A stretch of DNA of 64,000 nucleotides, from NCBI RefSeq assembly GCF_001886715.1, contig NZ_CP018082.1, forward strand, positions 1,426,001-1,490,000. Reading direction: 5' to 3'. The stretch is from Nocardia mangyaensis. Its GTDB lineage: Bacteria; Actinomycetota; Actinomycetes; Mycobacteriales; Mycobacteriaceae. A model generated the notes under the pieces. That model saw only the letters and a list, made by a program, of their open reading frames with translations, ran no database searches and was not told the origin of the DNA. This document shows positions 47,658 to 56,781 of the stretch, one piece after another; positions within the stretch are counted from its first letter, which is position 1; each line of letters starts with the position of its first letter. A program made the position numbers and the translations under genes.

Positions 47658-47697
47658 AAGAAGGGCGGTACCGGGAGTTCGGTGCCGCCCTGCTTCG
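47656..47697. terminator. Hairpin terminator downstream of tig
   Basis: CGAAG-aa-GGGCGGTACC and GGTGCCGCCC-tg-CTTCG form a long stem around GGGAGTTC, with one G-U and a 2x2 internal loop, 64 bp before the clpP1 start. A short T-rich stretch (TTAGTGTTTGT) follows. Confidence 0.6.
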
Positions 47698-47760
47698 TTA
47701 GTGTTTGTGACGACGAACCGTATGGCCGTAGCAATCGGTGAGAAGAGAAGGCAGGTATCC

Positions 47761-48360
47761 GTGACAATCAACCAGGCAGGGGTCATGACAGCCGCTACTG
47801 CTGGTCTCAACCTCAGTGATTCGGTGTACGAGCGTCTCCTGCGTGAGCGCATCATCTTCTTGGGAACCCAGGTCGACGACGAAATCGCGAACAAGATCTG
47901 CGCGCAGATCCTGCTGCTCTCGGCCGAGGACGCGACCAAAGACATCGCGCTCTACATCAACTCACCCGGTGGCTCGGTCACCGCGGGCATGGCGATCTAC
48001 GACACGATGCAGTTCGCCGAGTGCGACATCAAGACCGTCGCGATGGGTCTGGCGGCGTCGATGGGTCAGTTCCTGCTCACCGCGGGCACCAAGGGCAAGC
48101 GTTTCGCGCTGCCGCACACCCGGATCATGATGCACCAGCCCTCGGCGGGCATCGGCGGTTCGGCCGCCGACATCGCGATCATGGCCGAGCAGTTCGCCCA
48201 CACCAAGCGTGAGCTCAACGAGCTGCAGTCGCTGCACACCGGCAAGTCGGTGGAGCAGGTGACCGAGGACGCGGACCGCGACCGCTGGTTCACGGCGAAG
48301 GAAGCCCTCGAATACGGCTTCATCGACCACGTGGTCAGCCACGCGAACCAGGCGAAGTAA
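47761..48360 (+). CDS. clpP1: ATP-dependent Clp protease proteolytic subunit 1
   Basis: Start GTG 47761, with AAGGCAGG upstream, gives 199 residues; ATG 47785 is an alternative. The triad is Ser100 (GLAASMGQF), His125 (MMHQPSAG) and Asp174 (DRDRWF), and the oxyanion loop NSPGGSV is intact. The first residues are a short propeptide removed on assembly. In mycobacteria ClpP1 and ClpP2 form one mixed tetradecamer, essential for growth and driven by ClpX or ClpC1. It lies 44 bp ahead of clpP2. Confidence 0.96.
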   Translation: MTINQAGVMTAATAGLNLSDSVYERLLRERIIFLGTQVDDEIANKICAQILLLSAEDATKDIALYINSPGGSVTAGMAIYDTMQFAECDIKTVAMGLAASMGQFLLTAGTKGKRFALPHTRIMMHQPSAGIGGSAADIAIMAEQFAHTKRELNELQSLHTGKSVEQVTEDADRDRWFTAKEALEYGFIDHVVSHANQAK

Positions 48361-48404
48361 GCGCAGGCGCGCCCCACACACTCGAGACAAGCTTGGAGAC
48401 AAAG

Positions 48405-49070
48405 ATGGCCAATCTGTACGACCCGCGCGGCGCCGCCCAAGGTGGCGCACCCGCCCCCGCTCAGTCGCGCTACATCCTGCCGCAGTTCACCGAGCAGACT
48501 TCGTTCGGCGTCAAGACCTCCGACCCGTACAACAAGCTGTTCGAGGAGCGCATCATCTTCCTGGGCAACCAGGTCGATGATGTCTCGGCCAACGACATCA
48601 TGGCGCAGCTGCTGGTGCTGGAATCGCAGGATCCTGACCGCGATATCACCATGTACATCAACTCGCCCGGTGGCTCGTTCACCGCGCTGATGGCGATCTA
48701 CGACACCATGCAGTACGTGCGCCCCGACGTGGTGACGGTGTGCCTGGGCCAGGCGGCCTCGGCCGCGGCGGTGCTGCTGGCCGCCGGTGCGCCCGGTAAG
48801 CGCGCCGCGCTGCCCAACGCGCGCATCCTGATCCACCAGCCGTCCTCGGGCGGCGTGCAGGGCCAGGTGTCCGACCTCGAGATCGCCGCGGCCGAGATCG
48901 AGCGGATGCGTCGCCTGATGGAGGTCACCATCGCGCGGCACACCGGCAAGTCCGAGGAGCAGGTCCGCAAGGACACCGATCGCGACAAGATCCTGACCGC
49001 CGACGAGGCCAAGGAATACGGCATCGTCGACCAGGTCTTCGACTACCGGAAGCTCAGCGGTCAGAAGTGA
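48405..49070 (+). CDS. clpP2: ATP-dependent Clp protease proteolytic subunit 2
   Basis: GGAG precedes the ATG at 48405. The 221-residue protein has Ser119 (GQAASAAA), His144 (LIHQPSSG), Asp194 (DRDKIL) and NSPGGSF, so it is catalytically complete. A longer N-terminal arm (residues 1-40) includes a probable propeptide. The C-terminal YRKLSGQK is the usual ClpP2 end, which carries the ATPase-docking face. It is the second gene of a two-gene operon closed by a strong terminator. Confidence 0.96.
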   Translation: MANLYDPRGAAQGGAPAPAQSRYILPQFTEQTSFGVKTSDPYNKLFEERIIFLGNQVDDVSANDIMAQLLVLESQDPDRDITMYINSPGGSFTALMAIYDTMQYVRPDVVTVCLGQAASAAAVLLAAGAPGKRAALPNARILIHQPSSGGVQGQVSDLEIAAAEIERMRRLMEVTIARHTGKSEEQVRKDTDRDKILTADEAKEYGIVDQVFDYRKLSGQK

Positions 49071-49076
49071 CACGCC

Positions 49077-49116
49077 CGGGCCCGTTGCCCGATCTGGGCG
49101 GCGGGCCCGTCTTTTT
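49077..49116 (+). terminator. Rho-independent terminator of clpP1-clpP2
   Basis: CGGGCCCG-TT-GCCC pairs with GGGC-GG-CGGGCCCG (two T-G wobbles) around GATCT and is followed by TCTTTTT. It lies 7 bp after the clpP2 stop. It is the most canonical terminator in the window and shows that clpX has its own promoter. Confidence 0.85.
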
Positions 49117-49310
49117 CCCGCGGGTCGGCTCACAATGGTGAGAACCCGCACAACCCTGAACAGAAACATGCGCGAGTTGTCGACCCTTCTCGCGCACACC
49201 AGGTACGGTCGACTCAGGGACCATTGCTCTGATTGACGGCACCGAAACGTATTTCCGGCCCAATCGGGGGACGACGGTCGCACTCGGACAAGGAAGTAGG
49301 GACCTACGAG
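49117..49310. promoter_or_regulatory. clpX promoter region with GCGCGAG/CTCGCGC inverted repeat
   Basis: GCGCGAG (49170-49176) and CTCGCGC (49189-49195) are perfect 7-bp inverted repeats with a 12-bp spacer, about 115 bp before clpX. TTGACG near 49232 may be a -35 element. AAGGAAG lies about 15 bp before the ATG. Confidence 0.4.
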
Positions 49311-50591
49311 ATGGCGCGCATCGGAGACGGCGGCGATCTGCTGAAGTGCTCGTTCTGCGGAAAGAGCCAGAAGCAGGTCAAGAAGCTCATTGCGGGCCCC
49401 GGGGTCTATATCTGCGACGAGTGCATCGACCTGTGCAACGAGATCATCGAGGAAGAGCTGGCCGAGTCGAGTGAGGTCAAACTCGACGAGCTGCCCAAGC
49501 CTTCCGAGATCCGGGACTTCCTGGAGAACTACGTCATCGGCCAGGACACGGCCAAGCGCACGCTCGCGGTGGCGGTCTACAACCACTACAAGCGCATCCA
49601 GGCCGGTGACAAGGGCCGCGACAGCCGCGGCGAGGTCGTCGAGCTGATGAAGTCGAACATCCTGATGCTCGGCCCCACCGGCTGCGGCAAGACCTACCTC
49701 GCGCAGACGTTGGCCAAGATGCTGAACGTGCCGTTCGCCATCGCCGACGCCACCGCGCTCACCGAGGCGGGTTATGTCGGCGAGGATGTCGAGAACATCC
49801 TGCTGAAGCTGATCCAGGCCGCCGACTACGACGTCAAGCGCGCCGAGACCGGCATCATCTACATCGATGAGGTCGACAAGATCGCCCGCAAGAGCGAGAA
49901 CCCGTCGATCACCCGCGATGTCTCGGGCGAAGGTGTGCAGCAGGCGCTGCTGAAGATCCTGGAGGGCACGCAGGCGAGTGTGCCGCCGCAGGGCGGTCGC
50001 AAGCACCCGCACCAGGAGTTCATCCAGATCGACACCACCAACGTGCTGTTCATCGTCGCGGGCGCCTTCGCGGGCCTGGAGAAGATCATCTCCGATCGCA
50101 CCGGCCACCGCGGCATCGGCTTCGGCGCCGAGGTCCGCTCCAAGGCCGAGGTCGACACCGATGACCACTTCGCCGACGTGATGCCCGAGGATCTGATCAA
50201 GTTCGGGCTGATCCCCGAGTTCATCGGCCGCCTGCCGATCGTCGCCTCGGTGACGAACCTGGACAAGGAATCGTTGGTCAAGATCCTCTCCGAGCCGAAG
50301 AACGCACTGGTCAAGCAGTACGTGCGACTGTTCGAGATGGACGGCGTCGACCTCGAGTTCACCCCCGATGCCCTCGAAGCGGTCGCCGACCAGGCGATCC
50401 TGCGCGGCACCGGCGCCCGCGGCCTGCGCGCCATCATGGAGGAAGTCCTGCTCCCGGTGATGTACGACATCCCCGGCCGCGACGACGTCGCCAAGGTGGT
50501 CGTGAACGGTGACACCGTCAGCGACAACGTCCTGCCGACCATCGTCCCCCGCAAGGCCCAGCGCACCGAGCGCCGCGAGAAGTCGGCCTAG
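49311..50591 (+). CDS. clpX: ClpX ATPase, unfoldase of the Clp protease
   Basis: The 426-residue protein has the N-terminal zinc module with C13, C16, C35 and C38, Walker A GPTGCGKT at 121-128, Walker [10 protein letters not shown], the pore loop GYVG, the ClpP-docking loop GIGFGAE, and sensor-2 GARGLRAI. The length matches mycobacterial ClpX. It unfolds tagged substrates and feeds them to ClpP1P2, and it is the nearest candidate to serve the accessory ClpP pair. It is transcribed alone. Confidence 0.97.
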   Translation: MARIGDGGDLLKCSFCGKSQKQVKKLIAGPGVYICDECIDLCNEIIEEELAESSEVKLDELPKPSEIRDFLENYVIGQDTAKRTLAVAVYNHYKRIQAGDKGRDSRGEVVELMKSNILMLGPTGCGKTYLAQTLAKMLNVPFAIADATALTEAGYVGEDVENILLKLIQAADYDVKRAETGIIYIDEVDKIARKSENPSITRDVSGEGVQQALLKILEGTQASVPPQGGRKHPHQEFIQIDTTNVLFIVAGAFAGLEKIISDRTGHRGIGFGAEVRSKAEVDTDDHFADVMPEDLIKFGLIPEFIGRLPIVASVTNLDKESLVKILSEPKNALVKQYVRLFEMDGVDLEFTPDALEAVADQAILRGTGARGLRAIMEEVLLPVMYDIPGRDDVAKVVVNGDTVSDNVLPTIVPRKAQRTERREKSA

Positions 50592-50608
50592 CTCACCTCG
50601 CACACCAC

Positions 50609-50643
50609 GAAGCGCCCGTCGGATCCGATCCGGCGGGCGCTTC
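50609..50643. terminator. Bidirectional terminator between clpX and the membrane protein gene
   Basis: GAAGCGCCCGTCGGATC and GATCCGGCGGGCGCTTC pair with a single T-G wobble; the inner bases form the loop. It lies 17 bp after clpX and 19 bp from the convergent stop. Confidence 0.75.
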
Positions 50644-50662
50644 GCTGTGGTGGGTGATCACA

Positions 50663-51487
50663 TCAGGAGTGCGAGCCTTGGCTCGCCCGGAACGCGGGGG
50701 CGGCCGAGAGCATGTCCTCGGCGTCGTCGGCCGGGATCTCGGCCGAGGCGCGGGCGATGGCGGTGGCGTAGCGGGCGCTGGCGGCGTTGTGGATGAGCAG
50801 GGCCACGCCGATCATCACCGGGGCCACCGCGTGCACGGCCGCGTCGTACCAGTTGCCCGCGCTCAGGTGGGGATAGGTGTTGAGCGCGATGGTGAGGGTG
50901 AGCAGGAACATCTCGGCCACCATCACCTGGGTGCGATTGCCGATCACGCCCCACTCGGAGACGCGCGTGGTGCCGATCATGATGATGATCAGGCAGACGC
51001 TGATCATCGCCTCCAGGCCGAAGCTGGCCCAGTAGAGCGGGTCGCTGGGGCCGCCGGGGGCGATGTTGTGCTGGACATTCACCGCCGACCAGAGCATCCC
51101 GGCGATCACGACGCCGGCCAGCGCGCGCAGCGACCAGGTGCGGTGCTGGTAGAGCGAGGCCAGCCGGGCGCGCGGATTGGATTCGCGGCGCTGGGCGGCG
51201 ATCGCCTTGCGAGCCAGCATCAGGTCGGCCATCTCGGCGCGTTCGAGCTCTTCGTTGGTCTCGCGCAGTCGGTCGGCGTGCATGGAGGCCGCCTTGATCT
51301 GCTTCCAGCGCTGGTCGCGCTCGTAGGTGCGGATCTTCTCGGCGAGTTCGCGCTCGGCGCGCAATTCGTCTTCCGACAGCGCGTCGGTCAGGGCCGGGTC
51401 GGACTGATAGCCAATTCGCCGCCGGGCTCGATCGACCCGGTCGGGCAGCGAGACGACCTCGTCGTCGAGCGGGTGTTCCTCGCGCAT
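50663..51487 (-). CDS. Four-helix membrane protein with long charged N-terminal domain
   Basis: TGGAG precedes the ATG at 51487; the protein has 274 residues. Residues about 1-112 are charged and coiled (ERELAEKIRTYERDQRWKQIKAAS), and four membrane helices follow in about 118-235 (ALAGVVIAGMLWSAV, AMISVCLIIIMIG, AEMFLLTLTIAL, AVAPVMIGVALLI). The pattern resembles DUF2637/Spd-like membrane proteins that occur near conjugation genes in actinobacteria, though no other such gene is present. Function unknown. It is convergent with clpX. Confidence 0.75.
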   Translation of the reverse strand: MREEHPLDDEVVSLPDRVDRARRRIGYQSDPALTDALSEDELRAERELAEKIRTYERDQRWKQIKAASMHADRLRETNEELERAEMADLMLARKAIAAQRRESNPRARLASLYQHRTWSLRALAGVVIAGMLWSAVNVQHNIAPGGPSDPLYWASFGLEAMISVCLIIIMIGTTRVSEWGVIGNRTQVMVAEMFLLTLTIALNTYPHLSAGNWYDAAVHAVAPVMIGVALLIHNAASARYATAIARASAEIPADDAEDMLSAAPAFRASQGSHS

Positions 51488-51995
51488 GCAACTCCAGTCA
51501 GCAAAAGTGTTCGCCGGGTCGCGTCATTCTTAGCGCATCGAGCGGCGGAGAGCACATCCGCGGGCCGTTTCGCTCCCGACTCGCGGCAACCGGAAATCCC
51601 GTGGCACACAACTGTGTAGCTGTCTCGAGCATCTTCACCGGATACGGTGACAACCGGTTGACCGGTCGCGCCCGGGCCGAGGAGCTTCGTTGATCCTCCG
51701 TGGTTCGCCGTTGAACCTTGATCCCGTGAAGTGCTTCTGCTGATGTGTCGTCGCAGGTGGGTGCGGTGTTACGGCCGCGGAAAGTGGTCCGCCATTCGCT
51801 GTCGGGTACCCGCCGTGGCAACGATCCATTCGTCCGTTTGGTCCGTCTTGCAGGTCGTTCACCCATTACGACGGGCCGAGCACGCAAAACTCATCGGCGT
51901 ATCCTCGCGGTGTGTCGGACTGGTGCTGCCGATCCTGTGCTGTTTACTCGGTCCGTCAATCAGATGTTCGAGTGACGAGTGGAAGCGGAGGAGAC
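51488..51995. promoter_or_regulatory. 508-bp upstream region of mihF
   Basis: No convincing gene is seen: open frames here have no ribosome site and are unlike any protein I know. mIHF genes usually have long regulated leaders, so this stretch probably contains promoters for mihF and, leftward, for the membrane protein. GCGGAGGAG at 51983-51991 is the mihF ribosome site. Confidence 0.4.
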
Positions 51996-52310
51996 ATGGC
52001 ACTGCCTACGATGACCGCCGAACAGCGCACCGAGGCGTTGGCCAAAGCGGCTGCCGTGCGCAAGGCGCGCTCGGAACTGATCGGCAAGGTGAAGGAGGGC
52101 AAGGTCACCGTCGCCGATCTGCTCAAGAAGGCCGACAGCGACGACCTGGTGAAGAAGACCAAGGTCGCTGCCGTGATCAAGGCGCTGCCGGGCGTTGGCC
52201 CGGTGAAGGCCGCCAAGCTGATGGATCAGGCCGAGATTCCCGAGGATCGCCGCATCGGCGGCCTCGGTGCTCGCCAGCGCGCGGCCCTGCTCGACGCCCT
52301 CGAGGCCTGA
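51996..52310 (+). CDS. mihF: Mycobacterial-type integration host factor (mIHF)
   Basis: GGAGGAGAC precedes the ATG; the 104-residue protein begins MALPTMTAEQR and has the helix-two-turn-helix region LPGVGPVKAAKLMDQAEI with the closing RRIGGLGARQRAALL. mIHF is a DNA-bending nucleoid protein essential in mycobacteria and first found as host factor for phage L5 integration. The basic N-terminal helix (AKAAAVRKARSELIGKVKEGK) is intact. In M. tuberculosis the gene lies elsewhere (Rv1388), so the neighbourhood differs. Confidence 0.95.
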   Translation: MALPTMTAEQRTEALAKAAAVRKARSELIGKVKEGKVTVADLLKKADSDDLVKKTKVAAVIKALPGVGPVKAAKLMDQAEIPEDRRIGGLGARQRAALLDALEA

Positions 52311-52327
52311 GCCGCATCGCGATCCGG

Positions 52328-52356
52328 CGCCCGTGGAACGTGCACGACCACGGGCG
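52328..52356. terminator. Bidirectional hairpin after mihF
   Basis: CGCCCGTGG and CCACGGGCG pair perfectly around AACGTGCACGA, 18 bp after mihF and 40 bp from the convergent FHA gene stop. Confidence 0.65.
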
Positions 52357-52395
52357 TCGGGATGGTCTGCGCTCAGCAGCGCGGGTCAGTCGAAG

Positions 52396-53571
52396 TCAGA
52401 CACAGTAGGTCAGCAGGAAGTCGTTGATGCGCAGGCGCCAGCCCGGTTGCAGTTCGATGGGCAGGGTGCCGACGCGTGACCAGCGTTCGCTGTCGGGGGC
52501 GGCGAAGAAGGTGCCGGACGTGGCGGGGGCCTCCCGGACGAACACCTTGCCGCGGTCGGGTGCGACGAACGCGTGGACGCGGGAGACGAGCCGGTCGCGT
52601 TCGATCAGAATGGGGGTTGCCGCGGCGGCGCGCACCGATTCGTCGCCGGAGGGATTGCGGCCGAGTACATAGGACCGATCCAGTGGGTAGCTGAGCCCGT
52701 CCTCGGTGACGAGGGCGCCGCGCGGGCTGCTCGGATTGCTGAGCTGGGTCTTGCTCAGTGCGACGGGTTCGGACCGTTGCGCGGCGTCGAGCGCCTGTGA
52801 CCAGGCCAGGGGAGCATTGTTCGCGGGGGAACTGCGCTGACCGGTGCTGACGGTCGCGCTGTCGCCGGTGTCGGGGCGAGCGCCCGCGCTCACCGTTTTG
52901 CTCTCGGGCCCACTCGGCTCGCCTGCGGGCAGGTGACCGGTGGCCGGACCCGGCGCCGGGAAGCCCGCGGTCGCCGGCAGCGCGTCGCCGCCCGATGAGC
53001 CGTTGGGTTCGCGCAGGGCGCGAAAACCGGTCGCCTCGGTCGGTGGTGGTTCGTCGGCGGTCTCGACGCGGCGCGGCGCCGGATTGCGGCGACGGCCGAG
53101 CGTGAGGACGAAGCCGTTGCCGTTGACGATGCCCGCCCGCAGATCGGTGCGCGGATTGGCGCTGGTCGGGTCGGCCATCTCGGCGCCGACCGCGATCCGC
53201 CGGACCGGCTCGCGGATGATCTCGTCGACCCAGGTGAAGGCGCGATCACCGGCCAGCCTGCGGTTGCCCTCGGCGCCGGAGATCTCCGCGATCACCGCGC
53301 CGCGCAAGAGAATCAGCATGCCGTCGGCCGTCGGAGCCAGCACGCCGAACGGCGGCGGGGCAGACGTGCCACCGAAGACGACCCCGGCCAGCCGCTGCGC
53401 CAACGCCGCACCGGGCGCCGAGGCCGCGGTGTTGTTGGCGACGGTCTCGACCGCGCCGAGTAAACGATCGGTGGACGGGGTCTCCCCCGCGAGATAGACC
53501 ACCACGTCACCGAAACGGGCGACGATTCCCGTCCCCGGCACGATGGCCACGGTGGACGAATGCGCGTGCAT
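52396..53571 (-). CDS. FHA-domain protein with N-terminal unknown domain
   Basis: AAGGAGG five bases upstream fixes the ATG at 53571 (391 residues). The C-terminal about 90 residues are a forkhead-associated domain with YVLGRNP, LVSRVHAFV and RLRINDFLL, which binds phosphothreonine. Residues 1-165 form a compact domain (VAIVPGTGIVARFGDVVVYL), and residues 165-290 are a Pro/Ser/Thr/Gly-rich linker. There is no membrane segment. Such proteins often read signals of Ser/Thr kinases or serve secretion systems, but no kinase or type VII gene is nearby. Confidence 0.8.
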   Translation of the reverse strand: MHAHSSTVAIVPGTGIVARFGDVVVYLAGETPSTDRLLGAVETVANNTAASAPGAALAQRLAGVVFGGTSAPPPFGVLAPTADGMLILLRGAVIAEISGAEGNRRLAGDRAFTWVDEIIREPVRRIAVGAEMADPTSANPRTDLRAGIVNGNGFVLTLGRRRNPAPRRVETADEPPPTEATGFRALREPNGSSGGDALPATAGFPAPGPATGHLPAGEPSGPESKTVSAGARPDTGDSATVSTGQRSSPANNAPLAWSQALDAAQRSEPVALSKTQLSNPSSPRGALVTEDGLSYPLDRSYVLGRNPSGDESVRAAAATPILIERDRLVSRVHAFVAPDRGKVFVREAPATSGTFFAAPDSERWSRVGTLPIELQPGWRLRINDFLLTYCV

Positions 53572-53912
53572 CAACGCCTCCTTCTCGGACCGGCCTCTGC
53601 CAGCATAGAGGGCCGAACGCGCGGCGATAAGGGGCCGACGGTGAAACGGTCGGCGACCGAGGTGGTCGCCGACCCTGCCGAGCGCTTGGTGCGGTATCGA
53701 ATTCGCTGGTCAGCGGGCCTGATTTGAATCCTCTGTCGCGCAACAGCGTCGGTGCGGTGGGCGGGCGTCACGAAGTCGCCCGCGTCCGCGGCGCGCAGGA
53801 GGGCGGTGGTGTTCGGCCGTGGGCCGATCCGTCGATCAGGCGGGGAGGAAACCCAAGATCGCGAACGGTGTTCGTGTCAAACGGCGTTCGACGGCTGCGT
53901 ATCATCGAGGGC
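53572..53912. promoter_or_regulatory. Divergent region with hairpin and tandem operator-like repeats
   Basis: GGTCGGCGACC (53648-53658) and GGTCGCCGACC (53664-53674) are perfect 11-bp inverted repeats around GAGGT. Nearer the TetR gene, CGAACGGTGTTCG (53862-53874) and CAAACGGCGTTCG (53878-53890) are tandem 13-mers, 11 of 13 identical, the first a perfect inverted repeat. They sit 22-50 bp before the ATG, fitting autorepression by the TetR protein. No gene lies in this 341-bp gap. Confidence 0.5.
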
Positions 53913-54587
53913 ATGAATGTCGCACCCGTCAGTCGCCGGGCCCGACCGGCGAAAGCCCCGCTGAGTCGCGATCTCGTCATCGAGACCGGTCTGCGCATCC
54001 TCGACACCGAGGGCCTCGCCGCGCTCACCATGCGCCGGGTCGCGCAGGAACTCGATACCGGCGCCGCCTCGCTCTACGTCTACGTCGCCAATCGCGACGA
54101 CCTGATGACCGGCATGCTCGACCACGTCCTCGCCGGAGTCCCCGCGCCCGTCCAGGGCGATTGGCGGCAGCGCCTCACCACCCTGGTCGAGACGACCGTC
54201 GACGCACTGGCCCGCCATGAAGGCCTCGCTCTGGTCGCCTTCGGCCGAATCCCCACCACCGAACACACCCTCGGCCTGATCGAGCAGCTGCTCGCCCTGC
54301 TGCGCGAAGGCGGACTCGATCCGGCCGCCGCCACCTGGGCCGTCGACCTCATCCACCTGCACATCACCGCCGAGGCCGCCGAGCGGGCCGCCCACTACAC
54401 CACGGGCGGCTACGCGGTCGACCACCTCGCCGAGATCTCGCGCCGCGTCGCCGAATTGCCCGCCGAGCGGTACCCGACCATCGTCGCGCAGCGCTCGCAG
54501 ATGCTCGACGGCGACAGTGACGACCGCGCCCGCTGGGCCCTGCGGGCCGTGCTCAACGGCATCCTCGCCACCCCGGTCGTCCGATGA
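53913..54587 (+). CDS. TetR/AcrR-family regulator with TetR_C-type ligand domain
   Basis: The 224-residue protein has an N-terminal helix-turn-helix (LVIETGLRILDTEGLAALTMRRVAQELDTG is the core; it continues AASLYVYVANRDDL). The ligand domain contains ALVAFGRIPTTEHTLGLIEQLLALL, as in TetR_C_2-type tetracycline-repressor-like proteins. It overlaps the acetyltransferase gene by ATGA, so the two are one operon, perhaps detoxifying an amine-bearing inducer. Confidence 0.88.
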   Translation: MNVAPVSRRARPAKAPLSRDLVIETGLRILDTEGLAALTMRRVAQELDTGAASLYVYVANRDDLMTGMLDHVLAGVPAPVQGDWRQRLTTLVETTVDALARHEGLALVAFGRIPTTEHTLGLIEQLLALLREGGLDPAAATWAVDLIHLHITAEAAERAAHYTTGGYAVDHLAEISRRVAELPAERYPTIVAQRSQMLDGDSDDRARWALRAVLNGILATPVVR

Positions 54588-55123
54588 CGCGCACCTGTGC
54601 GGCCATCCGGCCTGCCATCGAGGACGAGATCGAACTCCTGCGGCGGATCGAGGAGCGCGCCGGGGCGCCGTTCGCCGGGATCGGGATGCATGCCGTCGCC
54701 GAGGACGAGCCCCCGCCGCGAGAGGTCCTGCGCGCCTTCATCACCGAGGGCCGCGCCTGGGTGTGGCCCGACGCCGAGGACCGGCCCATCGGCTACCTGG
54801 TGCTGAGCCTGGTCGACGGCCAACCCCATATCGACCAGGTTTCCATCGACCCCGCCCACGCCGGACAGCGCATCGGCAAACGCCTGATCGACCACGCTGT
54901 GCGGTGGTCGAAAGACCGTGGGCTGCACGAGATCACCTTGACCACGTTCACCCAGGTGCCGTGGAACGGCCCGTACTACGAGCGTCTCGGCTTCGCCTAC
55001 ATCGACCCCGCTGACGAGCCACCCGGTCTGCGGGCGATCCGTGCGACCGAGTCGGCCAACGGGCTGGACGAATGGCCGCGTGCGTGCATGCGGGCCGACC
55101 TGGACACCTGGGTGGTGGATTGA
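54584..55123 (+). CDS. GNAT-family N-acetyltransferase
   Basis: The ATG overlaps the TetR stop by 4 bp. The 179-residue protein has the GNAT core: PIGYLVLSLVDGQPHIDQVSIDP, then the acetyl-CoA loop HAGQRIGKRLIDHA (Q/R-x-x-G-x-G/A type), and NGPYYERLGFAYI. It should acetylate an amine of a small molecule. The operon with TetR suggests inducible resistance or detoxification. Substrate unknown. Confidence 0.87.
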   Translation: MTRTCAAIRPAIEDEIELLRRIEERAGAPFAGIGMHAVAEDEPPPREVLRAFITEGRAWVWPDAEDRPIGYLVLSLVDGQPHIDQVSIDPAHAGQRIGKRLIDHAVRWSKDRGLHEITLTTFTQVPWNGPYYERLGFAYIDPADEPPGLRAIRATESANGLDEWPRACMRADLDTWVVD

Positions 55124-55230
55124 GTGGGTGGCGGACTTCGTGTCGGGGAGTGCGGTAGGTGGCGGACCGGGGTTCTCGCGCGAGGTGTATTCACTGGTAG
55201 GTGAGCGGTCGCCTCGCGTCGAGGTGGTGG

Positions 55231-56781
55231 TCAGTGGGGGACCGGGGTGTTGCGGGTGAAGGCGGCTTCGGCGGCGGGGAGGGCGGCTGCGCGGTCGGCG
55301 GGGATCAGGCCGATGCGGGTGCGGCGGTCGAGGAGGTCGTCGACGGTGAGGGCGCCTTCGTGGGTGATGGCGAAGTCGAATTCGGCGGCGGTGACGTCGA
55401 TGCCGGGGGCGACGGGCTCGCGGAGGGCGGGGTCGGCGAGCCAGGCCGAGACGATCTGGCTCGCTTCGCTGCCGTAGCGCTCGATGAGCACGCCGGGGGC
55501 GTCGATGCGGTCCCGGGCCGCGCCCGCGACCGCGCCGACGAGCGGAAGCCGGGTGGTTCGGCAGTTCGCGGCGGGGAGCGCCGACTGGGCGACCGCGGCG
55601 TCTACGGCGTCTTGCGCCATCTGGCGGTAGGTGGTGAGTTTGCCGCCGACGATGGTGATCAGGCCGTCGGGTGCGGTGAGGACCGCGTGTTCGCGGGAGA
55701 TGTCGGCGGTGCTGTCGTCGGCGGTCTGCAGCAGCGGGCGCAGGCCGGCGAAGCGGCCGCGGATGTCGGCGCGGGTCAACGGTTCGCGCAGGGCGGTGTT
55801 GATGGTGTCGAGCAGGAAGTCGACCTCGGCCTCGGTGGGCTGCGGCTCGTCGGGGATCGGGCCGGGCGCGTCCTCGTCGGTCAGGCCCAGGTAGACACGT
55901 CCGTGCGCGGCGGGCAGGGCGAAGACGAAGCGGCTGATGCTGCCGGGCACCGGCACGGTGAGCGCCGCGCTCAGGCCACCGAAGGCGGCGGCGTCGAACA
56001 CCAGGTGGGTGCCTCGGCTGGGGCGCAGCTCGATGCTGTGGTCGAGCTCGCCCGCCCACACGCCGGTCGCGTTGATCACCGCACGCGCCCGCACCGGCAA
56101 GGTCTCACCGGTCAGGCTGTCGCGCAGCCGCACCGAATCACCGGTCGCGGCAATGGCCTCCATCCGGGTGAGCACGGTCGCGCCCTCGGCGGCGGCGGTG
56201 CGGGCCAGCGCGACGACCAGGCGCGCGTCGTCGACGAGCTGACCGTCCCACGCCTGCAGACCACCGCGCAGCCCCTCGCGGCGCACGGTGGGGGCGAGGC
56301 GCAACGCCTCGGCGGCCGCGACCCGGCGCGAACGGGGCAGGGTGGCAGCCGAGGTGCGCGCCGCGATCCGCAACGCGTCACCGGCGGCGAAACCCGCACG
56401 GATCAGCGAACTCTGGGCTCCCTTGATGCCGGGCAGCAGTGGCACCAGCTGGGGGAGTGGGCGCACCAGGTGCGGTGCGGTGGTGCGCAACAGGATGCCG
56501 CGCTCGACCGCGCTCTCGTGCGCGATACCGACGCGCCCGCTCGCCAGATAGCGCAGGCCGCCGTGCACGAGTTTCGAACTCCAGCGGCTGGTGCCGAACG
56601 CGAAGTCGTTGCGCTCCACCAGCAGGGTGCGCAGGCCGCGCGCGGCCGCGTCGAGGGCGGCGCCGGTGCCGGTCACGCCGCCGCCGATCACCACCACGTC
56701 GACCTCGGGATGATCACCGAGGGCGGTCAGTTCGGCTGTGCGGCGCGCCGCGTTGAGATCGGGCGTGGAATCAGGAGTCAT
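55231..56781 (-). CDS. glpD: Glycerol-3-phosphate dehydrogenase, FAD-dependent
   Basis: AAGGA precedes the ATG at 56781, which lies inside the end of the TetR gene (11-bp overlap). The 516-residue protein has the FAD motif VVIGGGVTGTGAALDAAARG, ERNDFAFGTSRWSSKLVHGGLRYL (GlpD signature), TGVWAGELD and VGGKLTTYRQMA. It oxidises sn-glycerol-3-phosphate to dihydroxyacetone phosphate and passes electrons to quinone at the membrane. With the divergent AGPS gene it supplies or removes the DHAP used for ether lipids. It matches glpD1 (Rv2249c) in position. Confidence 0.94.
   Translation of the reverse strand: MTPDSTPDLNAARRTAELTALGDHPEVDVVVIGGGVTGTGAALDAAARGLRTLLVERNDFAFGTSRWSSKLVHGGLRYLASGRVGIAHESAVERGILLRTTAPHLVRPLPQLVPLLPGIKGAQSSLIRAGFAAGDALRIAARTSAATLPRSRRVAAAEALRLAPTVRREGLRGGLQAWDGQLVDDARLVVALARTAAAEGATVLTRMEAIAATGDSVRLRDSLTGETLPVRARAVINATGVWAGELDHSIELRPSRGTHLVFDAAAFGGLSAALTVPVPGSISRFVFALPAAHGRVYLGLTDEDAPGPIPDEPQPTEAEVDFLLDTINTALREPLTRADIRGRFAGLRPLLQTADDSTADISREHAVLTAPDGLITIVGGKLTTYRQMAQDAVDAAVAQSALPAANCRTTRLPLVGAVAGAARDRIDAPGVLIERYGSEASQIVSAWLADPALREPVAPGIDVTAAEFDFAITHEGALTVDDLLDRRTRIGLIPADRAAALPAAEAAFTRNTPVPH

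Noticed and set aside
47660..47674. AGGGCGGTACCGG resembling a T-box antiterminator
   Set aside because: It is fully paired inside the tig terminator stem, there is no stem I or specifier loop, and the downstream gene is clpP1, not a synthetase or amino-acid gene.
48066..50603. 845-residue reverse frame opposite clpP1, clpP2 and clpX
   Set aside because: Shadow of three certain genes; composition is Leu/Asp/Val/His-rich as expected for an antisense frame.
53700..53760. Possible tRNA-like remnant with GATTTGAATCCTCTG before the TetR gene
   Set aside because: A T-loop-like phrase is present but no D arm or anticodon arm pairs with it. It is at best a tRNA 3' fragment and could be chance.
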